A stretch of 64,000 bases of DNA from Superficieibacter electus (GTDB lineage: Bacteria > Pseudomonadota > Gammaproteobacteria > Enterobacterales > Enterobacteriaceae), in the NCBI RefSeq assembly GCF_002915575.1, contig NZ_PQGD01000003.1, positions 247,044 through 311,043 on the forward strand, written 5' to 3'. Below, one piece after another: positions 9,559 to 18,615 of the stretch. The position numbers and the translations under genes are program-made. The notes beneath the pieces were generated by a model. The model worked only from the letters and a program-made list of their open reading frames with translations, searched no databases and was not told where the DNA came from. Within the stretch, counting starts at the first letter, position 1; every line of letters starts with the position of its first letter.

Positions 9559-10608
9559 TTAGCGAATCGGTAAGCCATACAGCAGGCCACCGTCGTTCCA
9601 TAACTTATTGAGGTCACGGTCGAGCGGCTCCGTGCTTTGTGGACCAAAGTGGCGGTTGTAAATATCGCCGTAGTTACCCACCTGTTTAACCACGTTGTAA
9701 GCCCATTTATTATCCAGCCCCAGCTTCTGGCCGAAACCGCCGCTGACGCCCAGCAGTCCCTGCACATCCGGATCGGTCGATTTCAGTTGCTCATCGACAT
9801 TCGCCTGGCTGGTTTTTAACTCTTCTGCGTTGAAGGTGGCATAAACCACCCATTTGACGATATCAAACCACTGGTCGTCGCCTTTACGCACCGCCATCGC
9901 CAGCGGCTCTTTTGAATAAATGCCCGGCAGGATCACATGGTCATCCGGGTTTTCCGCGTCGAAGTTTTTCACGCCGGGGAGCGCTACTTTGTCACGCGCG
10001 AGGACGTCACAGCGCCCGGCGAGGTAGGCCGCCACGTACTCTTTGTTATTCTCAATAACCACCGGGGTGTAGTGCAGATGGCGGGAAGTGAAAATTTGCG
10101 CCACGTTCTGCTCGGTACTGCTGCCAGGCGTGATGCAGACAGTGGCCCCGTCCAAATCCTCGATTTTCTTCACCCCGCTATTGGCGCGGACCATAAAACC
10201 GGTACCGGTATAAAAGTTTGGCGGGGCAAAATTCAGCCCGAGCGACACGTCACGGGTCAGCGAGGCAGTAATATTGCGCGACAGAACATCCACTTCACCT
10301 GACTGAATGGCCGGGAAGCGCTGCGCGGTAGACAGTGGCGTAAAGCGGACTTTTTTGGCATCGCCAAATACCGCCGCCGCCAGCGCACGACAGAAATCAA
10401 CGTCCAGCCCGACCCACTGCCCTTTACTGTCAATGGCGGAGAAGCCGTGGCGCGCCGGATGAACGCCGCATACCAGTTCACCACGGGCTTTAATTTTCTT
10501 CAGCGTCTCACCGTTAGTGGCAGGCGCGTCTGCGCTGTGCGCCGAAAAGGCAAGGTTACCGGTGGCGATCAATAAGACCGCCGCTAACGTTTTTATTTTA
10601 TTGCGCAT
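9559..10608 (-). CDS. aapJ: Amino-acid ABC transporter periplasmic binding protein (AapJ/YhdW type)
   Basis: This 349-residue solute-binding protein has a clear Sec signal peptide: MRNKIK, a hydrophobic core, then AHSADA with cleavage near residue 26. The mature part follows the family 3 pattern: a GELVCGVHP start, then GLDVDFCRALAAAVFG, and two cysteines (in VCGVH and GRCDV) as in AapJ/YhdW. It captures amino acids in the periplasm for the permeases encoded immediately downstream. E. coli K-12 yhdW is reported as defective, whereas this copy looks intact. The preceding 126 bases hold a likely promoter and an inverted repeat TTGTA-TT-TACAA at 10633-10644, which may be a GntR-type operator. 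Confidence 0.9.
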   Translation of the reverse strand: MRNKIKTLAAVLLIATGNLAFSAHSADAPATNGETLKKIKARGELVCGVHPARHGFSAIDSKGQWVGLDVDFCRALAAAVFGDAKKVRFTPLSTAQRFPAIQSGEVDVLSRNITASLTRDVSLGLNFAPPNFYTGTGFMVRANSGVKKIEDLDGATVCITPGSSTEQNVAQIFTSRHLHYTPVVIENNKEYVAAYLAGRCDVLARDKVALPGVKNFDAENPDDHVILPGIYSKEPLAMAVRKGDDQWFDIVKWVVYATFNAEELKTSQANVDEQLKSTDPDVQGLLGVSGGFGQKLGLDNKWAYNVVKQVGNYGDIYNRHFGPQSTEPLDRDLNKLWNDGGLLYGLPIR

Positions 10609-10734
10609 AATCGCCTTTTTTCCTGGTTAATTTTGTATTTACAACGCTTTTGCTATCAACGTATCTGCTTATGTTGTGCGTTACGCCCTGCCTGTGGCAA
10701 AGAAGGATTCTGGCGCAGCTCATGCAAAAATCAT

Positions 10735-11496
10735 CTAACGCAACCACCCCTGAACGCCTTGCCAGAGCAGTTGCAGACTCAGCAACAGCATGGTGAGACG
10801 AAATACCACCCGGAACAGCTTTTCCGGCAGGTTGTCGAGCAGGCGCGAGCCGAGCCAGGTGCCCAGCGCGCCGCTGACGATCATCGCTATCAGCACCGGT
10901 AGCCACGCAGCCCAGGCAAATCCCATCAGGCCAAAAGCAAGAATTTTTAGCCCGTGCTGGAGGACCATGCAGGTGGCATGCGTGGCTATCAGCGGCTGTC
11001 TTTTCAGCCCCTGGGCGCTGATGAGTCCTGCGACCATCGGCCCGGTCGCGCCAACAATCATTGTCCCGATGCTGCTTAGCCCGCCGCCAATCACAAAAAA
11101 CAATTTATTTGTCGGCCTGGCCGCGCTGCGTTTGTGAAATACCGTCCACAAGATAAACAGCGCCAGCGCGATGCGCGCGATGCTGTCCGGGATCGCCGCG
11201 GCCAGCGGCGCACCGAGCGCGATGCCCACCGTACTGCCGAGTAAAAACCACAGCACCAGCGGCCAGACCACGTAGACGCGCTGGATAAGCGTACGGCTCA
11301 GGTTCGATCCCAGTTGAACCATCCCGTGCACCGGCATCAGGCTGGCAACCGGCATTCCCAGTCCCATCACCGCCAGCAGCGCCGTGCCTCCGCCCAGCCC
11401 CATCGCCGCGGTCAGCGCCGAGGTCAAAAAACTACAAAACACCATGACGGCGGCAAACAGCGGCGAGATCTCAGCGGGAATAAGCGATAAGGTCAT
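10735..11496 (-). CDS. TauE/SafE-family membrane transporter
   Basis: This inner-membrane protein of 253 residues is almost entirely hydrophobic, with about eight predicted helices. The N-terminal half contains GLGGGTALLAVMGLGMP and the second half GGGLSSIGTMIVGATGP, the glycine-rich repeated halves typical of TauE/SafE (former DUF81) proteins. Members export sulfite, sulfoacetate or other organic anions. It lies 8 bases downstream of an MmgE/PrpD gene and so belongs to the same transcript. A role in exporting an anionic by-product such as sulfite is inference. The real substrate is unknown. Confidence 0.8.
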   Translation of the reverse strand: MTLSLIPAEISPLFAAVMVFCSFLTSALTAAMGLGGGTALLAVMGLGMPVASLMPVHGMVQLGSNLSRTLIQRVYVVWPLVLWFLLGSTVGIALGAPLAAAIPDSIARIALALFILWTVFHKRSAARPTNKLFFVIGGGLSSIGTMIVGATGPMVAGLISAQGLKRQPLIATHATCMVLQHGLKILAFGLMGFAWAAWLPVLIAMIVSGALGTWLGSRLLDNLPEKLFRVVFRLTMLLLSLQLLWQGVQGWLR

Positions 11497-11504
11497 GACG
11501 GCTC

Positions 11505-12830
11505 TCAGCGATAATCATCGTGCAGCAGACGGGCATACAACGCCTGCGCATCATCCGGGGTCATCACGCGGGTAGCGCAATCCATAAATTTTTGCGCCAG
11601 TAACCCTTCCGGTAACGGATTCGCCGGGCTGGAGCCGCGCGCGCCGCTGATCTGCTGGTGAAATTGACGCCCGTCGGTAGTGGTCAGCGTCACAGTCGCG
11701 CTGTGGGTCGTCGGCTGGTCGTGGCAGCTCAGCGTCACCTTGTGCATCAGCGCCTGGGTGGCCGGATCGGCAAAGCGCGCGGTATCAATAAAATCGTCCA
11801 GCGTCAGGGTCCCGACAACAAAGACGCGTGCCACGCAGTAATGCAGGCTGAATTTTCCGGCCAGCGGATTTTCCGGCTGCGGAATATTGATATGCGGGAA
11901 GCGGATCGGATGTACCTGAACGTCGATGCGTTCGATCTGCTGCGGTGTCAGACCCGTCTGCTCGCGCAGCGCCAGCACGCCGTCAAGCGGTGAAAGAATG
12001 GCGTAGCAGCAGGAAAAATACTTAAAGTTATTGCTCTTTTCGCGATCAAGAATATACGGCGTGCCGTCCCAGCGTTCGGTCAGCGCTGAAGGATCGACAT
12101 TCTCGCTACCGTTAAAGACATTGAAATAACCGTGATGATGCTCGAACGCGGTTTGTCCGGCACTAAAACCTTCCTGCGCCAGTAATGTCGCCATCACTGC
12201 GCTGCGCGCCGCCTGACCAACCACCAGCGCTTTGGTCTGGCTGCCGAAATTGGATTTAATCCCCGACGACAGCGAGGCGCAAATAGACAGCGCCGTGGCA
12301 GTTTGTTCTTCTGTTAATTCCAGCAGTACGGCGCAGGCGGCCACACCGGCAAAAATCCCTACCGTGGTGGTCGGATGCCAGCCGTGGCGGTACTGGAACG
12401 GGCTGACAGCTTTTCCCATCCGCACCGCCGTTTCATAGCCGCACAGATAAGCGCGAAGGATCGCCTCGCCGTTAAGGCCATGCTCATCCGCCAGCGCCAG
12501 TACGGCGGGTAAGACGGCAACCGAAATGTGGCCGTGCAGCCAGGAATTGGAGTCGTCGAAATCAAGTAAATGCGCCGATGTGCCGTTAAGCAACGCGGCA
12601 TCCAGCGCATTCAGGCGCAAATCGGTACCCAGTACCCGGCTTTTTCCGGCTGCCGCCGAAGGAGCCACCACGCGACGCAGTTTTTGCGCCCCGTCCTGGA
12701 CGCCACCGGCCAGCGTTACGCCGAGGGTGTCAATAATGGCGGTTCGCGCCTGCTCGTGCGCCTGCGAAGAAAAGGTCTGGCGCGAGAAGTGCAGCAGGTT
12801 GGCGGCGAATTGTCGGGCGATAGTCATCAA
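11505..12830 (-). CDS. MmgE/PrpD-family protein (copy 1)
   Basis: This 441-residue protein belongs to the MmgE/PrpD superfamily, which includes 2-methylcitrate dehydratase, cis-aconitate decarboxylase and iminodisuccinate epimerase. Family segments visible are DTLGVTLAG near residue 35, HLLDFDDSNSWLHGHIS near 88-104, and GWHPTTTVGIFA near 150. It overlaps the upstream paralogue by 4 bases (ATGA), so the two are translationally coupled and may form a heterodimer or act in sequence. The typical PrpD active-site region differs enough that I would not assign methylcitrate dehydratase. No propionate genes (prpB, prpC) are nearby. Likely role: lyase, hydratase or epimerase on a di- or tricarboxylate-like intermediate. 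Confidence 0.8.
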   Translation of the reverse strand: MMTIARQFAANLLHFSRQTFSSQAHEQARTAIIDTLGVTLAGGVQDGAQKLRRVVAPSAAAGKSRVLGTDLRLNALDAALLNGTSAHLLDFDDSNSWLHGHISVAVLPAVLALADEHGLNGEAILRAYLCGYETAVRMGKAVSPFQYRHGWHPTTTVGIFAGVAACAVLLELTEEQTATALSICASLSSGIKSNFGSQTKALVVGQAARSAVMATLLAQEGFSAGQTAFEHHHGYFNVFNGSENVDPSALTERWDGTPYILDREKSNNFKYFSCCYAILSPLDGVLALREQTGLTPQQIERIDVQVHPIRFPHINIPQPENPLAGKFSLHYCVARVFVVGTLTLDDFIDTARFADPATQALMHKVTLSCHDQPTTHSATVTLTTTDGRQFHQQISGARGSSPANPLPEGLLAQKFMDCATRVMTPDDAQALYARLLHDDYR

Positions 12831-14206
12831 TGGTTATCCTTACATGCAGTGTTATCGCCTGCCAGCAGCGCGGTGAGGGTTGCCAGTGAGCCAGGACGTT
12901 CAAAATGGGCGGCCGCCTGATACAGCGCCTCGCTTTTTTCAGCGCCGAGCGCCGGGATCGCCAGCGCGTCAAATTTGGCGCGCAGCTCCTGGTCTGTCAG
13001 CGGATTTTGTGCGTGACCGCGATAGACCTCCGTCCGGGCGTGCAGTACCTCGCCATCCTCCAGCCAGACGTCTATAAAGGCAGAACTGGCCGACTGCCCT
13101 TCGACGGCCTCGACATGCAGCAGCGGCAGCAGTGCGCGCGGCGCAGGGTCGGCAACCGTCTGCGGCGTGAAATCGGTATCGGTCAGGGCATAACCGCAGA
13201 GCGCCAGCGTAATGCAGTGAGGAATACTAAATTTGCTCTCCAGCGGCGTTTGTGGGTTCAGTATTCCGGCATTCACCATTCCCATCGGATGCACTTTTGC
13301 TTCAATGCGCGTGATCCCGCGGCCTTTCAGGTGTGGATAAAGCTGCCGTGCGGTTTCAATAGAGGCGTGCGTTCCCCGACAACTGGCATACAGCTTGTAG
13401 CCATTGGTTAACAACTCCCAGCTTTCGGTGAAATCCAGCGGCGGAATTTCCGCGCTGCCGTCCTGAATAAAGTTTTTTACCCAGCCGTCGGCTTCATAAA
13501 AGTGATGCGCGCCGACAAAGCCTTCGGCGGCCAGTTGCGCGGCGAGAATGCCGTCCATTGCCGCCTTCCCGGCATGAAAAGGCTTGCCGTGGGTGCCGGA
13601 GGATTTTTGCAGTCCGCCCATCATGGTTGCCGCTGCGCCAAGCGCGTTTTGTATTTGCAGTTCGTCAAGACCAAGTACTGACGCTGCCACGGCCGTCGCC
13701 CCGGCGCGCCCCACGATTGAGGTCGGATGAAAACCACGGCGTTGCAGATTGCGCCCGACACCGGGCACCCAGCCGCCGCCCAGTTTCGCCATCACTTCAA
13801 ACCCGGCAATAAACGCTTTTAACACCTGCTCTTCGCTGACAGGATGCGCCTGCGCCATCGCCAGTGCCGTCGACCAGCACGGCCCGCCAGGATGCCCCGC
13901 GCCTGCCGGATGGGTATCATCATAGTCCGCGGCATGCGCCATGGTGGCGTTAATCAGCGCCGCCAGTCCCGGCGTGGTGGTTTCGCCGAGGATCACACGC
14001 GCCGCGCCGCTGGCATTCCACTGACGGGCGACCTGACGCACAGCGCGCACGGCGTCGTCATTAACCGCGCCCAGCGCCACGCCCAGGTAATCAATCAGCG
14101 CGCGTTTCGCCTCATGCAATACCGCCTGCGGGACAGGCATTGTCTGCGCATGATGAATAAAATGGCTAAGCTGCGCGTTGCGAGGCCAACGCTGTGGAGT
14201 GGTCAT
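12827..14206 (-). CDS. MmgE/PrpD-family protein (copy 2)
   Basis: This is the second MmgE/PrpD paralogue, 459 residues from the ATG at 14206. The frame is open upstream, but AGGGA followed by AACTATT before this ATG is the only convincing ribosome-binding site. Family landmarks are DYLGVALGA near residue 38, HAADYDDTHPAGAGHPGGP near residue 90, and GFHPTSIVG further on; the HPGGP variant resembles other decarboxylase/epimerase members. It is the first gene of the minus-strand unit running through copy 1 and the TauE-like exporter. Its promoter region contains the palindrome TTGTATACAA. Enzymatic specificity is unknown. Confidence 0.8.
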   Translation of the reverse strand: MTTPQRWPRNAQLSHFIHHAQTMPVPQAVLHEAKRALIDYLGVALGAVNDDAVRAVRQVARQWNASGAARVILGETTTPGLAALINATMAHAADYDDTHPAGAGHPGGPCWSTALAMAQAHPVSEEQVLKAFIAGFEVMAKLGGGWVPGVGRNLQRRGFHPTSIVGRAGATAVAASVLGLDELQIQNALGAAATMMGGLQKSSGTHGKPFHAGKAAMDGILAAQLAAEGFVGAHHFYEADGWVKNFIQDGSAEIPPLDFTESWELLTNGYKLYASCRGTHASIETARQLYPHLKGRGITRIEAKVHPMGMVNAGILNPQTPLESKFSIPHCITLALCGYALTDTDFTPQTVADPAPRALLPLLHVEAVEGQSASSAFIDVWLEDGEVLHARTEVYRGHAQNPLTDQELRAKFDALAIPALGAEKSEALYQAAAHFERPGSLATLTALLAGDNTACKDNH

Positions 14207-14454
14207 AATAGTTTCCCTGATGCTGACAAATAAACATGACAAAACAGCAAGATGCCTTATTGGATTCATTTGTATACAATAAAATACTATCTTCAACATA
14301 CCAGCGCGGACGCAAAGGTCAAAAGATGATTTTTAGCTATGCTAAGAACAAAATGAACAATAAAACCTGACAGGTTGTGGCAATATGACCTTATCCTTTC
14401 GGCCGCTATTGCCGATGAAAACAGCCTGTAAACTGGATAATTACTCACATTATT
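14207..14454. promoter_or_regulatory. Divergent promoter region between MmgE/PrpD copy 2 and GntR regulator genes
   Basis: This 248-base region is AT-rich and separates two divergently transcribed genes, the normal setting for a GntR regulator and its target operon. The only striking structure I see is the perfect palindrome at 14270-14279, listed separately. No hairpin terminator or small open frame stands out. Exact -10/-35 boxes were not assigned. Confidence 0.55.
14270..14279. promoter_or_regulatory. Candidate GntR/FCD operator TTGTATACAA
   Basis: This perfect 10-base palindrome sits 64 bases upstream of the MmgE/PrpD copy 2 start and 176 bases upstream of the GntR/FCD gene. FCD-type GntR regulators commonly bind palindromes of the TTGTATACAA kind. 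The 8-base core TGTATACA recurs at 29352-29359 upstream of the second minus-strand cluster. That the neighbouring regulator binds here is inference from position and motif type. Confidence 0.5.
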
Positions 14455-15108
14455 ATGAACTTAAAGACCGGCGAGAATAAGGTGACACTGTCACCCTTTG
14501 AGGTACTGATTGCAGCAATTGAACGGGGAGAGATCTTACCCGGCGAACGTTTACAGGAAACGCGGCTGGCCGCGCAGTTTGGGTTGAGCAGGACGCCGAT
14601 TCGTGAAGCGCTTCACCGGCTGGAAACCCTGGGTTTAGCTGAACCAGGACCGCACCGTGGACTGATCGTCGCCAGTATCAGCTATGACCGCCTGCGTCAG
14701 CTTTTTGCCGTCCGTGAAGGGCTGGAAAACATCGCCATGCAGCTGGCGGTCGCTGCCGCGTCAGACGAAGAGATCGCCCTTCTGCAACGGATGGTAGATA
14801 CGGAAAAAACCCTGACCGACAGTAAAATGCTGCACGATCATAATCGCTTGTTTCATCGTCAGATTTATCGCTCCACGCACAATCCCTATCTCAATGAAAT
14901 GCTTGATAACCTGCGTATTCATCTCTCGCTGCTGCGCGGCACCACCTATGCGTTGTCCGATCGCGCGGAGGAGGCGAAATGTGAGCATCAGGCCATCGTT
15001 GACGCCCTCGCCCGCCGCGATACCGATGCGGCACAGGCTGCGGCCTGCCAACATATCCGCAACGGTTATCGCGCCCGGCTGGCAATTATCAGTCAGCAGG
15101 AGAACTAA
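14455..15108 (+). CDS. GntR-family transcriptional regulator, FCD (FadR) subfamily
   Basis: This is a DNA-binding regulator of 217 residues. An N-terminal winged helix-turn-helix (about residues 10-75) contains GERLQETRLAAQFGLSRTPI. The C-terminal all-helical FCD ligand domain carries its metal/ligand histidines (HDHNRLFHRQIY, HNPYLNEML and CEHQAIVDAL). FCD regulators sense carboxylic acids or amino acids and usually repress neighbouring catabolic operons. It is transcribed away from the MmgE/PrpD unit and ends 15 bases before the convergent BisC-like gene, so it sits at the centre of the two minus-strand clusters. It may control both, given the shared TGTATACA core. The start codon at 14455 is the only nearby ATG; the ribosome site is weak. 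Confidence 0.87.
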   Translation: MNLKTGENKVTLSPFEVLIAAIERGEILPGERLQETRLAAQFGLSRTPIREALHRLETLGLAEPGPHRGLIVASISYDRLRQLFAVREGLENIAMQLAVAAASDEEIALLQRMVDTEKTLTDSKMLHDHNRLFHRQIYRSTHNPYLNEMLDNLRIHLSLLRGTTYALSDRAEEAKCEHQAIVDALARRDTDAAQAAACQHIRNGYRARLAIISQQEN

Positions 15109-15122
15109 ACGCCCTATACCCC

Positions 15123-17435
15123 TCACTCTGACGCGGGGTTAAGCCCCTTCGTCAGGTGCGGCGGTTTAAAGGCGTTCATCGCTGGTAATGGTCCGTCAAA
15201 TTTAACAATCTCAACAATGGCGATCTGTCCGGTACACCCTTGCGCCAGCGATGAGGTGCCGGTGTCGGATGTAACAACATTCGGATTACCGTGAACGCAA
15301 AACGGTTTATCGGCCAGCGGTTCGAGTGGCGCGAACCACGCCCCGGTGGGCACCTGAACCACACCCGACATGATATCTTCTGTTATCCGCGCGCAGGCCA
15401 GCAATGCTCCCCGCTGATTGAAAATCTTGACGATATCGCCGTTGCGTATCGCTCTTTTCGAAGCGTCGCAGGGGTGAATCTGGCATATTTCGCGTTCGTT
15501 TTGCTTATGGCTTGCACTCCACTGACCAAAGTCGAGCTGGCTGTGCAGTCGTGTGGCGGGCTGGTTGGCGATAAGCCACAGTGGATGATGCGCATCGGGT
15601 TGTTGTCTCGCTGCCAGCCACGCCGGATGCCCGGGGCAATCCGCATAGCCGAAGCCCGCGATGGTGCGGGAAAAGAGTTCGATTTTGCCGCTGGGCGTGG
15701 GCAGTGGCGCGCCACCAGGGTCAGCGCGGAAATGGCGTAACAGGCGGTCGCCATCTTTCGTTTGCGGCAAGAGCAGCGATCCGGCCTGCCAGAAAGTATC
15801 GAAGTCAGGAGCACTCAAACCGTGCTGGCCCAGTTTATCCTGCATCTGGCGGTAAAGATGGCGTAGCCATTGCTGGCTGCTGCGCCCTTGCGTAAAGGTG
15901 TGTTCCGCGCCAAGACGTCGCGCCAGCGCGCTAAAAATCGTATAGTCATCCCGCGCCTCACCCTGCGGCTCCCGCACTTTTTGCATCGCCACCAGTAGCG
16001 GATCGGTCGGCGTGCCGCCAACGTCGTCACGCTCAAGAGTCATGGTGGCAGGCAGGACAATATCGGCATGTCGAGCCGTGGCCGTCCAGAACGGTTCGTG
16101 GACGATAAGCGTATCCAGTTGGCTAAAGGCACGCCGCAGCCTGCCAAGATCCTGATGGTGATGGAACGGGTTGCCACCCGCCCACCATGCCAGTCGGATA
16201 TGCGGATAAGTCAGCCGTTGACCGTTAAAATCATAATGCTCGCCGGGGTGAAGCAGCATATCGGCAACTCTGGCGACCGGAATAAAGGTGTTAACCTGAT
16301 TAACGCCCTGCGGGAACGGCGGGAAGGCGACGATATTATGGTGCTTGCCATAATGTCCTATCGCACCCAGCGCATAGGCGTAACCGCCTCCCGGCAGGCC
16401 AGGCTGGCCGAGAACCGCTGCCAGCGCCAGTCCCAGCCATACCGGCTGTTCGCCGTGTTCCGCCCGCTGTAGCGAATGCGACACCGTTATCAGGACCCGC
16501 TTTTCGGCCAGCTCGCGCGCCAGCGCGGCGATGGCCTGCGCCGGGTAGCGACAAATCCCCGCGGCCCACTGCGGCGTCTTCGCCAGTCCGTCGGCTTTCC
16601 CCAGAACATAGTCTTCAAACTGCGACCAGCCCTCGCAGTAGCGCTCCAGAAACGCCTTGTCCGCATCACCGTTGACCACAATGTCATGGATCAGCGCCAG
16701 CATCAGCGCCGCATCGCTTCCGGGCGCGATGGCATGCCATCTGGCACGGGCTTCCGGCGGCATATCGCTGCGCAGCGGGCTGAAATTGATAAATCTGGCC
16801 CCTCTTTCGGCGGCCAGGCGCATCGACTCCCGCTCGGTATGACGACTAATACCCCCGCTGGCGACCTGGGAATTTTTCAGCGCCATCCCCCCGAATGAAA
16901 GGATGATATCGGTATGGGCCACAATATCGTCCCAGCTCACGCCGCGCCGCGCCACTTCGTTTAGCTCGCCGATAATATGCGGCAGGATCACTGCTGCTGC
17001 CCCTGAGCTGTAACTGTTGACCGAGCGAACATAGCCGCCAATGGTGGTATTCAGAAAGCGATGCACCTGGCTTTGGGCATGATGAAAGCGGCCTGCGCTT
17101 GACCAGCCGTAGGAACCGCCAAACACCGCTTCCGCTCCGAAAACACGATTAACCCGTGCCAGTTCAGCCGCCGCCAGGTCCAGCGCCTGCTCCCATTCAA
17201 CCTCAATGTACTCATCTGCGCCACGGCGATTATCAGGGCCCGGGCCGTGCTCAAGCCAGCCGCGTCGGACAGCGGGCTTACCAATTCGCACCGGGTGGTC
17301 GGCAGCATCAGTAAAATTACCCAACAGCGGGCTGGGGTCCGGATCATCCCCCCATGCTGTAACGCTCAGGTCATGATCCCCTTCCGACACGCGAAAGACT
17401 CCCCAATGCGAACTATGCATTTTTTCACTGCTCAT
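15123..17435 (-). CDS. Cytoplasmic molybdopterin oxidoreductase, BisC/TorZ-like
   Basis: This molybdopterin guanine dinucleotide enzyme of the DMSO reductase family has 770 residues, close to E. coli BisC. It has no Tat signal and no N-terminal iron-sulfur cysteines, pointing to a cytoplasmic, single-cofactor reductase of S- or N-oxides (biotin sulfoxide, methionine sulfoxide, TMAO). SYGWSSAGRFHHAQ spans residues 108-121, and the serine of YSSGA (142-146) is the expected molybdenum ligand. The segment near residue 460 (HADIVLPATMTLERDD) and the C-terminal dinucleotide-binding domain are intact. It is the last gene of the HyuAB/porin cluster and converges on the GntR gene. Reductive use of an oxidised sulfur or nitrogen group in the imported substrate is a plausible role, not proven. 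Confidence 0.85.
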   Translation of the reverse strand: MSSEKMHSSHWGVFRVSEGDHDLSVTAWGDDPDPSPLLGNFTDAADHPVRIGKPAVRRGWLEHGPGPDNRRGADEYIEVEWEQALDLAAAELARVNRVFGAEAVFGGSYGWSSAGRFHHAQSQVHRFLNTTIGGYVRSVNSYSSGAAAVILPHIIGELNEVARRGVSWDDIVAHTDIILSFGGMALKNSQVASGGISRHTERESMRLAAERGARFINFSPLRSDMPPEARARWHAIAPGSDAALMLALIHDIVVNGDADKAFLERYCEGWSQFEDYVLGKADGLAKTPQWAAGICRYPAQAIAALARELAEKRVLITVSHSLQRAEHGEQPVWLGLALAAVLGQPGLPGGGYAYALGAIGHYGKHHNIVAFPPFPQGVNQVNTFIPVARVADMLLHPGEHYDFNGQRLTYPHIRLAWWAGGNPFHHHQDLGRLRRAFSQLDTLIVHEPFWTATARHADIVLPATMTLERDDVGGTPTDPLLVAMQKVREPQGEARDDYTIFSALARRLGAEHTFTQGRSSQQWLRHLYRQMQDKLGQHGLSAPDFDTFWQAGSLLLPQTKDGDRLLRHFRADPGGAPLPTPSGKIELFSRTIAGFGYADCPGHPAWLAARQQPDAHHPLWLIANQPATRLHSQLDFGQWSASHKQNEREICQIHPCDASKRAIRNGDIVKIFNQRGALLACARITEDIMSGVVQVPTGAWFAPLEPLADKPFCVHGNPNVVTSDTGTSSLAQGCTGQIAIVEIVKFDGPLPAMNAFKPPHLTKGLNPASE

Positions 17436-17483
17436 GCCGCCACCCTGTGATTAATACTACGTTATTGTGCCTGTATGCTTTTA

Positions 17484-18536
17484 TCAGAACTGATAAGTCA
17501 GCCCGATACCAAATTTATCATCGCTGTTGACGCCCAGTGGATTATCATCATCCAGCAGGTTGATTTTATAATCGGCATAGGCCAGCATATTTTTATTAAT
17601 AAAATATGAGATGGCGACATCAACATACTTAATAATATCCGCCTTACCTACGCCTTCAATATCCTCGCCGCGCGACTGGAAATAGCCTGCAAACGGTTTG
17701 ATACCCGAGGAAAAAAGATAAGAGGCGACAGCTTCAAAACTATTGGCTTCATTGGCATAGCCTGACGAACTAATTTTGTTCAGGTTATGGCTGTTCGAAT
17801 ACAGCGCAGCGAGATAGAGATCATTGTCGTCGTATTTGATGCCGGTGGCCCATATCTCGGCGCGCTCGCCCTCACCCCATTTCAACTGCTGCTGGGCCTC
17901 CGTCCTTTTCGAGGTGCTATACGTACCGAGCACCGTCAGATTATCGACCAGTTCATAACTCAGCGAGAAGCCGTAGCCATCACCATTGGTGGCGGTGGCC
18001 GAGCGATCTGAATTGCGTCCCTGATACTGGGCCGTCACGTCCAGCCCGTCAACGGCACCAAAAAGATCGCTGTTGCGCCAGGTCAATAGCCCGGTGGAAC
18101 GGCCGGTCATGAAGTTATCCGCGGTACTGTAGGTAAGCTCATCGAAGATGGGCGCTTTATCGGTGATTGATGCCACGTCATACGTCACCCCCCAGTTACG
18201 GCCATAGTCGATAGATCCGAAGCGGCTAAACTTGAGACCGGCAAACGCCAGGCGCGTTTTATTGCCATCCTGCGCATCGCTACCCTCAGAGTTATTGGCC
18301 TGGAAATTATATTCCCACTGGCCGAATCCGGTCAGGCTATCGTTAATCTGACTCTGACCTTTAAATCCCAACCTGACATAAGAGGCGTCGCCATCAACGC
18401 TGTCGCTATCGCTGAAATAATGCCTGGCCCTGACGCTGCCGTATAAATCCAGCTTATTTTTATCCTTATTAAAAATTTCCGCCGCATGGCTTGCGGAGGC
18501 GCTAACAAATAATGCCATAAGAATTATTTTTTTCAT
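17484..18536 (-). CDS. Outer-membrane porin, OmpC/OmpF family, atypical
   Basis: This is a general porin of 350 residues with a signal peptide (MKKIILMALFVSASASHA, cleaved before AEIFNKD). It shows the NKLDLYG start, alternating beta-strand pattern and terminal GLTYQF with phenylalanine last, as in trimeric enterobacterial porins. I start at MKKII (18536) because the upstream in-frame residues do not look like a signal peptide. Constriction loop 3, which in OmpC/OmpF contains PEFGGD, reads APIFDELTY here, so pore selectivity may differ. It lies 79 bases downstream of hyuB in the same orientation, suggesting that it admits the substrate of this cluster. Confidence 0.87.
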   Translation of the reverse strand: MKKIILMALFVSASASHAAEIFNKDKNKLDLYGSVRARHYFSDSDSVDGDASYVRLGFKGQSQINDSLTGFGQWEYNFQANNSEGSDAQDGNKTRLAFAGLKFSRFGSIDYGRNWGVTYDVASITDKAPIFDELTYSTADNFMTGRSTGLLTWRNSDLFGAVDGLDVTAQYQGRNSDRSATATNGDGYGFSLSYELVDNLTVLGTYSTSKRTEAQQQLKWGEGERAEIWATGIKYDDNDLYLAALYSNSHNLNKISSSGYANEANSFEAVASYLFSSGIKPFAGYFQSRGEDIEGVGKADIIKYVDVAISYFINKNMLAYADYKINLLDDDNPLGVNSDDKFGIGLTYQF

Positions 18537-18615
18537 TACGTTTCCCAGAGTGAAGATAATAAAATCATCAGTCCATTCACCCGAATGAACCAATGTACTA
18601 ACATCGTTAATAACG

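Noticed and set aside
10633-10644. TTGTA-TT-TACAA as a third copy of the GntR operator
   Set aside because: The half-sites match but the 2-base spacer would rotate the halves relative to TTGTATACAA, so I mention it only as a loose relative.
11505-14206. Calling copies 1 and 2 of MmgE/PrpD 2-methylcitrate dehydratase (prpD)
   Set aside because: No prpB, prpC or prpE genes are nearby, and the family covers several different reactions.
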